Positions 1 through 7,922 of a stretch of DNA of 27,135 bases are shown piece after piece. Source of the stretch: Pelargonium cotyledonis (Eukaryota; Streptophyta; Magnoliopsida; Geraniales; Geraniaceae); the NCBI GenBank assembly GCA_036897625.1, contig JAYMTA010000543.1:1-27135 (forward strand), read 5' to 3'. Positions within the stretch are counted from its first letter, which is position 1. Each line of letters opens with the position of its first letter. The notes under the pieces were generated by a model that searched no databases, was not told the DNA's origin, and was given only the letters and a program-made list of their open reading frames with translations. Position numbers and translations under genes: made by a program.

Positions 1-119
1 AATCATTTAAATATTAAACTTTCAAATTTTAATTCAAGATTGCCATGTATATATTGTCTGTATAATGTAACCCAATCAAAATATGACACATGGCAAATAA
101 TTATGTTTTAAAATTATTT

Positions 120-296
120 TTATTAAAAAAAATTCCACATCAGCAGTTTTAACGGTGATTTGGACGGAACCTAACGGCAAGGACTAACGGAGTTCACTTT
201 TTGACAGTAGAGGGACTAATTCGGTCCATTTAGAAGTAGAGGGACTAATTCGGTTCATTCCTGATAGTAGAGGGACCACTGGGGTAATAATTCCCC
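120..296. repeat. Transposon-terminus-like sequence with short tandem subrepeats
   Basis: A phrase beginning AGTAGAGGGACTAATTCGGT occurs at 206-230 and 235-259, and its first ten bases again at 266-275, so the spacing is 29-31 bp. It is preceded by TAACGG and CTAACGG motifs and followed by GGGGTAATAATTCCCCC. This resembles the end of noncoding MULE-like or MITE-like elements in plant introns. The partner end would lie left of the window, so the class is inferred only. Confidence 0.5.
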
Positions 297-680
297 CTAA
301 AAAGTGTCCACTTACTTTTCTATTAGGTTAGTTATGCATAAGTTACCTACGATATTCATAAGATAAGTTAGTTAGAACCCCTTAAGTTTGTTTCAACATG
401 ATCACATTATACATGAGGGTACAAAGGGAAAATCCAGCACTAGCTAACTTATCATTGATTTTTACAAAAAAAGAGGAAGTGGACACTTATGTTGGGATGA
501 AGTGTTTGTTTCTTGAAAAACCTTTTAAAACACTGATAATAATGTCGTTTTACAGCTAGAGCTAGCATTAATTGTTTGCGTAGTTGGGCTAAAATTGTTA
601 AAGATGGCTCCTTTATCTTCAGGGTTTCTTTAGATACAGAGTAGATGAGTTGTAAATTAAAGCACTTGCTATTCTTTTGT

Positions 681-812
681 AGATTAGGTCAAGGCTGAGA
701 TTGAGTCTTTGTAGGTAGTTCCTTTTTACCATTGATACTTTCTATTTGATATTTATCTGTTAGATTAGGTGAATGCTGAGATCGAGTCTTTTTCCACCTG
801 TTTTTTTAGTCC
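681..812. repeat. Imperfect tandem duplication inside the RPT5 intron
   Basis: The segment beginning AGATTAGGTCAAGGCTGAGA at 681 recurs, diverged, at 772 (AGATTAGGTGAATGCTGAGA), so the period is about 91 bp. Both copies end in GAGTCTTT followed by a T-rich run. It is purely intronic and no function is seen. Confidence 0.6.
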
Positions 813-904
813 TCAAAGTACAAAGTTAGGTCAGGTATAACTAAATTACTTTGTCTTCAACTGTTGAAGGTCAGTAATTTTGTTATTTTTCATTGTGAAT
901 GCAG

Positions 905-2834
905 ACAATATTTCTGCCTGTTGTTGGGCTTGTTGACCCTGATAAGTTGAAGCCTGGAGATCTGGTTGGGGTGAACAAAGATAGTTACTTGATCTTAGAC
1001 ACCTTGCCATCTGAGTATGATTCTCGTGTGAAAGCTATGGAAGTTGATGAAAAACCGACTGAAGACTACAATGATATTGGAGGGCTGGAGAAGCAGGCAA
1101 GAGTTTGATTCATAAAAGAGCTGTTGCTGCTATATATATGTAGCTAATGAACTATATTATTTGCTCCAGATCCAAGAACTAGTTGAGGCCATAGTTCTGC
1201 CTATGACACACAAAGAGAGATTTCAGAAATTAGGAGTTCGTCCACCTAAAGGTGTGCTTCTTTATGGACCTCCAGGGACTGGTAAAACTTTAATGGCTCG
1301 TGCGTGTGCAGCTCAAACAAATGCCACTTTTCTGAAGCTAGCAGGCCCACAGCTTGTTCAGGTATTTCTTTGTGCTTATGCCCCCACCCATGCACACTCT
1401 TAAAACGGTAAATTCTTAATGGTCTCTTTTAATTGGAAACAGTTCTGGTTCAAGATTTGAATATCCCCCTCATAGTGCTCTTTTTGTAACAAACTCAAGG
1501 GATTTTTAACTAACTTATCTTGGGGATATTGTTTGTGATTGATACACAACTAACTAATCAAAAAGTAAAGTGGAAACTTATTTTGGGACCAAGAGTATAT
1601 AATATGATAAGAACTTGTACAATTTTTGCAATGTTCTGCTTACAATGAACTTAAATGTTTACAGATGTTTATTGGGGATGGAGCAAAACTCGTCCGCGAT
1701 GCCTTTCAACTTGCTAAAGAAAAGTCCCCCTGCATCATCTTTATTGATGAAATTGATGCTATCGGCACAAAGCGATTTGATAGGCATGTCACCTACTTTT
1801 CTATTTCACAAGTAGATGTACCCATTGTAATATGGGTTTTGGTAGGACCTACTGATGTAATTACATGTATGACCAGCCTACTTTTTGTGTGTGTGTGTGT
1901 GTGTGTGTTTTCACTGCAGTGAAGTGAGTGGAGATAGGGAGGTGCAGCGAACAATGTTAGAATTGCTTAATCAGCTAGATGGTTTTAGTAGTGATGACCG
2001 GATTAAGGTTTGCTTCTGCTTGTTTAATTCCTTGTTTCTTCCTTTTACTTCTTTTGGTTACTCAATTGCTATTATGTTTATGATTCAAATTTTTGTTAAG
2101 AGTTGAACACTGGTATTAAGTATTAACTGTTTACTGAACCGATTTTTCTATAAAAAAAATTCATCTTCTAGACTATAACCTACAACAATGCTTGTAGTGC
2201 TGATAAAGTATCCTTTGTCACGGATGTCAAGAATTTGGTGTATCTGGTAAATTTCAGGTCATAGCAGCAACAAATCGAGCTGATATCCTTGACCCTGCCC
2301 TGATGCGTTCTGGTAGATTGGATCGTAAAATTGAGTTTCCACACCCCACTGAAGAAGCAAGAGCTAGAATATTGCAGGTACGCTTCTGAGTTATGTTTCT
2401 TTTCCCAAAGTTTATGCTTAATTTCCTTGCTCGTAGCAGAATCCTTATTGGTTACCCCTCTTGCACTAAACATGCAGATCCACTCAAGAAAGATGAATGT
2501 TCACCCAGATGTCAATTTCGAGGAGCTGGCTCGGTCCACAGATGACTTCAATGGAGCACAGCTGAAAGCTGTGTGTGTGGAGGCTGGCATGCTAGCTCTC
2601 CGACGTGATGGAACTGAGGTATGTACTCATCTTCGATTTTTGCTCTTGTTATTCCCCTGGGTTGGCAACAACTTGTCACTAACTTCTTCAAATGATGTCA
2701 TTGAGGCGCATATGGGAGGAAGAGCTAACCACTAGGCCGATTGTTTGGGATTACAGGTGAATCATGAAGACTTCAATGAAGGTATTATTCAGGTTCAGGC
2801 GAAGAAGAAGGCCAGCTTAAATTACTACGCATGA
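905..2834 (+). CDS. RPT5: 26S proteasome regulatory particle AAA-ATPase subunit RPT5 (subunit 6A), 3' exons, partial
   Basis: One of the six ATPases of the 19S base ring, which unfold ubiquitinated substrates and open the 20S gate. Visible exons: 905-1096, 1170-1361, 1665-1783, 1920-2007, 2258-2377, 2478-2618 and 2757-2834 (TGA at 2832-2834). They join in frame to 309 residues. The family is about 424 residues long (from memory), so about 115 N-terminal codons lie left of the window. Seen: OB-fold end ([19 protein letters not shown]), Walker A GPPGTGKT at 1266-1289, Walker [10 protein letters not shown] at 1734-1760, the second region of homology with [20 protein letters not shown] (arginine finger) after 2258, and a C-terminal NYYA tail of the HbYX type that docks in the 20S pocket. 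No stop or frameshift was found. Introns 1097-1169 and 1784-1919 need GC donors. Identity is very secure because the sequence is nearly invariant in plants; the exon edges are inferred from conserved protein and splice sites. Confidence 0.96.
1097..1169 (+). other. RPT5: GC-AG intron 1 of RPT5
   Basis: The exon must end after the EKQ codons at 1096 and resume with IQEL at 1170. The intron therefore begins GCAAGA and ends CTCCAG. The donor context AAGCAG|GCAAGA fits the known GC-AG consensus AG|GCAAGT. No GT nearby restores the frame. Length is 73 nt, near the lower limit for plant introns. Confidence 0.88.
1784..1919 (+). other. RPT5: GC-AG intron 3 of RPT5 with a GT-repeat next to the acceptor
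   Basis: The conserved FDSEVSGD stretch needs GATAG from the left exon and TGAAGTG from the right exon, so the donor is AG|GCATGT. Using the GT inside GCATGT gives a stop immediately after the junction. A GT dinucleotide run of about 12 units (about 1886-1908) replaces much of the polypyrimidine tract before TTTTCACTGCAG. Confidence 0.87.
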
Positions 2835-3214
2835 GATGAATCCATGGAGGCTTTGTGTGAGCCTGGAGCTTGGAATATCCATTGGCGCTAAAAGCTTAAG
2901 ACGTTTAGGCTACGAAGAAATTAACCTTTCAAAATATGTTGTGTACTGAAGAAATGTCTCCCGACCTCCTCACTTGAGATGTGTATTCTCCATCTCTAAT
3001 GCATTTTACAATACATGCATCATTCCAACTGAATAATGACACTAAAGGAAACAGTTGGAATTAACATCCTAATTTCTGCAAGTACTCTCTGTTGAAGCCT
3101 TGTTCATCCATTTGTGTTAAATTCTTGAACTTCTAATATGCATTTACATTGAAGTCACAGTTTTCTTGTTAATCAATTCTTTAACAATGGGAAAAAAAAA
3201 AAAAAAAAACTTTC
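2835..3214 (+). other. RPT5: RPT5 3' UTR and downstream flank
   Basis: AT-rich sequence after the TGA stop without an open frame. An AATAAT near-upstream element lies at 3032-3037, followed by T-rich sequence, so cleavage somewhere in 3050-3190 is plausible. A run of about 18 A (about 3191-3208) closes the segment. No other feature was seen. Confidence 0.6.
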
Positions 3215-3660
3215 ACCTCTCTCCTCTTTGCCTAAACTAGGGTTCTTCGCAGTCACAACCGCACTCGCCGGGCCACCGTTTTCTGGCCAAATCCATTCGA
3301 TTTCTCAGTGAAGGTGGCCCTAAATCTTATATTTACCATAAAATTAGCTAGTTGTTTTTTAGCTTATGGGTAGTTTCGGGCTGGATGTAGTTGGATCTGC
3401 GAAGCTCTAATTCGTCTATTATCCACTAATTTCTTAGGCTTGGTTCTGATCTGGTTCGTAGTTTCGGATCAGTTGGGGTTTGTTCTTTCATCAAGCTTTT
3501 GTGGGGGTTTTGTCTTGCTGCTAATTTCTCAGGCGTGTTTTCGATTTGGGTTCGTTGTTCTGATTTCGTACCACTTGGGGTTCGTTCTTTCATCAAGCAT
3601 ATGTGGAGTCACAAACTTTTCCTTGGAAGCTGAAAATGTATTGCCAGAGGAGTTCTAATT
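3215..3660 (+). other. Plant gene leader-like segment with duplicated acceptor-like motif
   Basis: It begins with a pyrimidine-rich stretch (CTTTCACCTCTCTCCTCTTT) and AACTAGGGTTCTTCGCAG, typical of plant 5' leaders. A donor-like AAG|GTGGCC lies near 3314. A unit beginning TAATTTCTTAGG at 3427 recurs as TAATTTCTCAGG at 3522; downstream parts such as TTCTTTCATCAAG repeat about 102 bp apart, giving two acceptor-like CTAATTTCT(T/C)AG sites. A 72-codon open frame at 3440-3658 is low complexity and is not claimed as a gene. The segment may be the leader of the broken coding-like block that follows. Confidence 0.35.
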
Positions 3661-3676
3661 TCACAATCTTGGCCAT

Positions 3677-4148
3677 ATGAAAAGGAAATTTAGTGGTTCC
3701 ATTGAGAAGGATTTTATATTGGAAAAGCCTCTTCACCAAATTAGAAAAACTAATGTTCATCCCATTTCCTCAAAAATTCAAACTTCCAATAGTTCAGATA
3801 TTGTGGATGTTGAAACCTCGTCATCTTCATTTTCGGGCATAGGTAAAAAAATTAGAGGGGGAAAGATTGATAGTTTGGTGGGTCAAACATGTGAAGATAA
3901 GAAACTCATGTCCAGAAGAGGTCGATTTGAAAGTTGTTCTAAACCTTTGGATTAGAAGCATCGCTACATGAAGATCAAGCTCTATGGACAACGAAGCACC
4001 AAACTCGAGCAAAGAATGGCTCTCTGAAATTCTTTCCAAGGCAGATCAAAGACTAACTAGGACCTCAGGGCCCTCTTCTGGAGTACTTCATCAGCTTGAG
4101 AAATATGTAAGGAGAAATGATATCTTTAGAAACTCGATCTTCTCATGA
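3677..4148 (+). pseudogene. Degenerate coding-like fragments, unknown origin
   Basis: An open frame at 3677-3955 starts MKRKFSGSIEKDF, is Ser/Lys rich, and stops at a TAG. A second short frame at 3984-4148 starts MDNEAPNSSKEWLSEIL and has a coding-like look. Neither matches a family I recognise. Together with 4861-5449 they may be pieces of one decayed gene or retroelement gag-like protein. Frame breaks between blocks argue against a working product. A small lineage-specific gene is the alternative. Confidence 0.3.
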
Positions 4149-4860
4149 GGAAAAGTAATTAGAAAAGCGACCACGTCGGTCCAAGAATTGGAAGTATCAG
4201 AAAAAGGAAAGGAAAGAATTATGATCAATAGTCCTGAGTTTCCAAGGAAGCCTTCCAAGATTAGGATACCTAGAGCACAAGTTAATCTTCGGATATTCGA
4301 CAAGTTCATTTTTTCATGAGACATGTCTTTCTCTCCGTCAAAAGCTGGGGATGGGGGAAAATTCTTGATAGAAATGGCCTGATATTAGCTCGTCTTAACA
4401 CTTCTCAAAGGCATATAGTGCATTTAAGACGAAGTGGTAGCAATTTTGTCAGTTAGCAACTTTATATTCCAAAATAACATTAAAGAAGAATGCATTTCGA
4501 CTGATTCATTATCTATTTACAGAGAAATCCAGTCGATTGATTCTGACCCAACCAACAACAAAGTAGATTGTGGAGTTGCATTGACTGATATTAAATGTCC
4601 TTAAATGCCATGTTAGAGGTGATATTTCGTATGTAGATAGGAAAATCGGTTAGTGATTATAAACAACCATAACCAGTATATAATCCTACCTTGAATAAAT
4701 AAAAATTACAACTTAATATAAACAATTTACATTTTTCTAATTAGAGTAGGTCAATTTGGTTGTTATAATATATATATATATATATATTGGTCTATAACGT
4801 TTGGGGTTTCTCTTGCACTTCAACAGTGAACAGTTAGTTTGAACTTTGGATTCAATTTAA
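4149..4860. other. AT-rich stretch without a supported gene
   Basis: Only scattered short frames are visible, for example around 4487-4603, with stops between them. An (AT)n microsatellite of about 10 units lies near 4768-4788. Nothing else stands out. Confidence 0.55.
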
Positions 4861-5449
4861 AAAGGAAAAACAGGTTATGCAATATTTTGCTTGTGAAAAT
4901 CGTAATCATGTTTTGTCTAAATGCCAGAATATCAAGTACAAGGAATTCATGAGTCTTCCAGCCTCAAAACAAAATTTTTATCAAAAAGGTCGTGTTCCGG
5001 TAGCTCAAGCTAAAGTTCGATCAAAGGAGTCAAATGTGCATTAGTCATTGGAAAGTTCGGATTCAGATAGTTCTTATTGTGCTTTGGCCTAAAGCTCAAA
5101 TTCTTATACTGGGCGGCATCAAGAATGTGACAAAAGTGGCAAGACTTCTGATATGCTTTCTTCTCGTTCTAAAAGTCATGTTTTAAACAAACTTGTCATG
5201 GAATTTAAGGTTGTGGACAAATTTGCCAGTCAATTTCCATCTAGCCGGACAGAATCAAGAAAGTCTTCTAGCTTTCATCACTCAGCTACATGTATAATAT
5301 TCAAGCATCATCATCGAGGTTCATCTAGACGAGATGTTAAGAAGACTCGTAAGGAGATTGGGATAAAAAAAACAGGAACCTTCTCAGAGTACTGGAGTAG
5401 GACACAAGCACAAGAGCAGCGGCTGGGTTGCAGACTTTTGTTTGCTTAA
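4861..5449 (+). pseudogene. Gag-like remnant with a defective zinc-knuckle motif
   Basis: Reading through in-frame stops gives a Lys/Ser-rich stretch. At 4883-4924 it reads YFACENRNHVLSKC, which has the spacing of a retroelement CCHC zinc knuckle (C-x2-C-x4-H-x4-C) but with Tyr (TAT) in the first Cys position. The longest intact frame is 5153-5449 (98 codons, Ser/Arg/His rich). In-frame stops are visible around 5042-5044 and 5090-5092. It is read as an eroded retroelement coding fragment. No protease, reverse transcriptase or LTR pair was found, so the family is open. Confidence 0.35.
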
Positions 5450-5515
5450 GTGTGGGTGATTCGGTCACCTTTACAGTAAGTTGTTGAGTTTGCGTGATCA
5501 CGATTAAAAAAAAAG

Positions 5516-6909
5516 TCCTTCAACTATTAATTATAAGGGTTAAAATTATCATTGACTCTCCAACTATATACTCATATCACCGTTAATCCTCCAACTATTT
5601 TTTAAATCACCATTAGAACTCCAACTATACATTCTCTTCACCGGTTCACAAAATCTCGATTTTTGAAAATAGATAACGGAAAAGATAACTTCCGTTAATC
5701 ACATGAGTGGCACATGTCAATATAGAGTAAGAAATAGAAGGGTTAAAATTACCATTGACCCTCCAGCTATACACTTATATCACCATTGATCCTTCTACTA
5801 TTTTTAAATCAACATTAGTATTCCAACTACATATTCTCTTTACGAATTCACAAAAACGATATTTTGTCTATTTTTTTTAAATATGATAAAACATTATATC
5901 ACTGTAAATTCAATTACCACAAGATCCAATGAGTTCATCAAATTAATATACTGGATAAGATTCATTATCAAATTTTGTTCGAATCGGATAAAATTTATAT
6001 TTTTAGTTTAAAATTAGTGGATTGTGTGATCCAAATGTTTTTTTGTAAGAAAAAACTGATCATATCCAGTCTAATACTGATCGGATTGAATTAAGGTTTA
6101 AAAAACAATTTGACCAAAACAAAATACAAAAATCTATACCAATCTGAGAAAGAAAAATTGGCAAGCTAAGCAACAACAAGTTTATTAAATATGATGATGA
6201 AGATGATTTATTTACAAAATATATCAAACAATTGAGTAAAGTGATCCAAATCAAGAAAAACCTTTATCAATTCAAGAGTTCAATAAATAGAGATAAGTTG
6301 CAAAATTCATAGCATACTATTACCTTAAACAAAATAGACGTTTGTGTTTCAACAGAAAAGTTTTTGTAATATCCAAACCACATGTATCCAAACAACCGAA
6401 AAGTTTTTGTAATATCCAAGCCAGATAACATATTATTACCTTAAGCGAATTCAAACAAAATTCGATAATGAATCTTATTCAATATATTAATTTGATGAAC
6501 TCATAAGATCTTGTGGTTATTGAATTTACAATGATATATTGTATTATCATATTTAACAAAATGGACATAATATCGTTTTTGTGAATTGGAAACGAGAGTG
6601 TGTAGTTGGAGTGCTAATGGTGATTTAAAAATAGGAGGATGAACGGTGTTACAAGTGTATAGTTGGATAGTCAGTGATAATTTTAACTCTTCTATTTGTT
6701 ACTCAATATTGACATGTGTCACTCATGTGATTAATGGAAGTTATATTTTCTGTTATCTATTTTCAAAAATCGAGTTTTTGTGAACCGGTGAAGAGAATGT
6801 GTAGTTGGAGTACTAATGGTGATTTAAAAAATAGTAGGAAGATCAACGTTGGTTGGAGGGTCAATGGTAATTTAACCCTAATTATAATTTAAAAATAATT
6901 GAAAGATCA
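5516..6909. mobile_element. Large foldback element with long terminal inverted repeats
   Basis: The left arm, about 5516-5985, is matched in reverse complement by about 6446-6909. Both arms contain GGTTCACAAAA followed by TCGATTTTTGAAAATAGATA, then TTAATCACATGAGTG, and later CAAATTAATATA. Identity is high but imperfect, with point changes and small indels. Each arm holds two diverged tandem modules about 205 bp apart, both starting GGGTTAAAATTA or close to it. The central spacer of about 460 bp has no long open frame. Target-site duplications are not clear. Non-autonomous foldback or MULE-like DNA element is inferred from structure. Confidence 0.72.
6354..6423. repeat. Short direct duplication in the foldback spacer
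   Basis: GAAAAGTTTTTGTAATATCC occurs near 6354 and again near 6399, about 45 bp apart. Surrounding text (CATACTATTACCTTAA and CATATTATTACCTTAA) is also duplicated. This suggests a local duplication beside the right arm of the foldback element. Confidence 0.6.
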
Positions 6910-7316
6910 AACATGACATGTATATAAATGGTAGAAAACTTAAATCCCTCTTTCCAGCAAATGTATTTTGAACCAATTCAGGAGAAGTTGATGATTTTCA
7001 CGTAGTGTAAAATAACTCAAGTGCATCATAATGTATCAACCATAACCTCTCCATTGTACAATTTCACATCTTTAGTGTATCTGACATATAACAAAGGAAT
7101 AAAAAATAGCATACAAGTGAGTGAGTAAATGAGAGGTAGATTGATGATATTGGCAAACATAGCTAAGAATCCTTTAGACTGAAAAATTGATTAATTGGCT
7201 ATTAATTCTGCTTAGTCAACAAGAAGTAAAGACACATCCACTTTGTTTCTGTACACAAAATCAGATTATATAGCCCTACTGCTATTACTATTAATACTGC
7301 TGCTGCACATTCTCAG
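6910..7316 (-). other. NRPE1: NRPE1 3' UTR and intergenic flank
   Basis: Sequence between the foldback element and the NRPE1 stop codon (TAA at 7317-7319, minus strand). It is AT-rich with no open frame and no clear AATAAA on the minus strand. The 3' end of the transcript probably lies here, and the two genes of the window converge across this region. Confidence 0.5.
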
Positions 7317-7922
7317 TTAGTCTCCACCCTGTGCTCCTCCCCAAGAACCATCTCCCTTTGCAGGCCCCTTCCCCGATCCACCATCTCCACCTTGTTGTGC
7401 AGGCTCCTTCTTCCCCCAACCACCATCTCCGCCTTGTTGTGCCGGCTCCTGCTTCCCCCAACCACCATCACCATCCCCTTGCTGTGCAGGCTCCTGCTTA
7501 TCCCAAGAACCACCTCCCCCTTGGCGTGTTTGCTCCTGTTTTCCCCACGAACCATCTCCCCCTCCCCCTTGGGATGTTTGCTCCTGCTTTCCCCATGAAC
7601 CATCTGCCCCTTGGCGTGTTTGCTCCTGCTTTCCCATTGAACCATCTCCCCCTTGCTGTGTTTGGTCCTGCTTTCCCCAAGAACGACCTCCACCGACATT
7701 TGCCTCCCTGTTTCTGCCATTGCCATCAGTACCTGGAGCTCGCTCCTGATTCACTCGTGTTCGGGGCCGGAAGTACTTCCCAAGAAATTCTTCAGCAAGA
7801 CTTGGGTATTTGGTCCTCACGAAGTTATCCAAACATTTCCGGTATGAAAAATCTTCTTTTCGTCCAGTAGTATCGACTACATAAAGGCATCTACTCTCCA
7901 AGAAACTGCTATGCCTAGAAAC
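7317..7922 (-). CDS. NRPE1: NRPE1 last exon: DeCL domain end and glycine-rich WG tail
   Basis: Encodes residues 1826-2026. SRCLYVVDTTGRKEDFSYRK and the following KYPSLAEEFLGKYF belong to the DeCL domain shared with the chloroplast protein DCL and NRPD1. From 7682 down to 7320 the tail consists of about nine units of 11-16 residues, consensus (S/G)WGKQE(Q/P)xxQGGDG. Six have intact WG; the others read MG, WD and SG. Arabidopsis NRPE1 ends instead in a Gln-Ser-rich tail (from memory). The stop TAA is at 7317-7319. Confidence 0.93.
   Translation of the reverse strand, partial: VSRHSSFLESRCLYVVDTTGRKEDFSYRKCLDNFVRTKYPSLAEEFLGKYFRPRTRVNQERAPGTDGNGRNREANVGGGRSWGKQDQTQQGGDGSMGKQEQTRQGADGSWGKQEQTSQGGGGDGSWGKQEQTRQGGGGSWDKQEPAQQGDGDGGWGKQEPAQQGGDGGWGKKEPAQQGGDGGSGKGPAKGDGSWGGAQGGD

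Larger units (their letters stand above)
1..904 (+). other. RPT5: RPT5 intron (right part), no coding sequence seen
   Basis: No frame here matches the missing RPT5 N-terminus (coiled coil and start of the OB fold), so this is read as an intron of more than 900 bases that continues left of the window. It ends at an acceptor, TTTTTCATTGTGAATGCAG, just before 905. It holds a repeat terminus at about 120-296 and an imperfect duplication at 681-720 and 772-810 (listed separately). Alternatively, a gene-specific leader could begin within it. Confidence 0.7.

Noticed and set aside
2180..2473. Minus-strand 97-codon frame
   Set aside because: It overlaps RPT5 exon 2258-2377 and its introns on the other strand and has no recognisable content.
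3191..3208. A-run after RPT5 as evidence of a processed retrogene
   Set aside because: RPT5 here keeps its introns, so the A-run is not a retrocopy tail; it is probably simple sequence.
4768..4788. (AT)n run as a possible origin or regulatory site
   Set aside because: An ordinary dinucleotide microsatellite in an AT-rich plant intergenic region.
7331..7870. Plus-strand 179-codon Pro/His/Leu-rich frame opposite the last NRPE1 exon
   Set aside because: It arises from the antisense of the Gly-rich WG tail; the minus-strand frame has conserved DeCL sequence and a spliced gene context.
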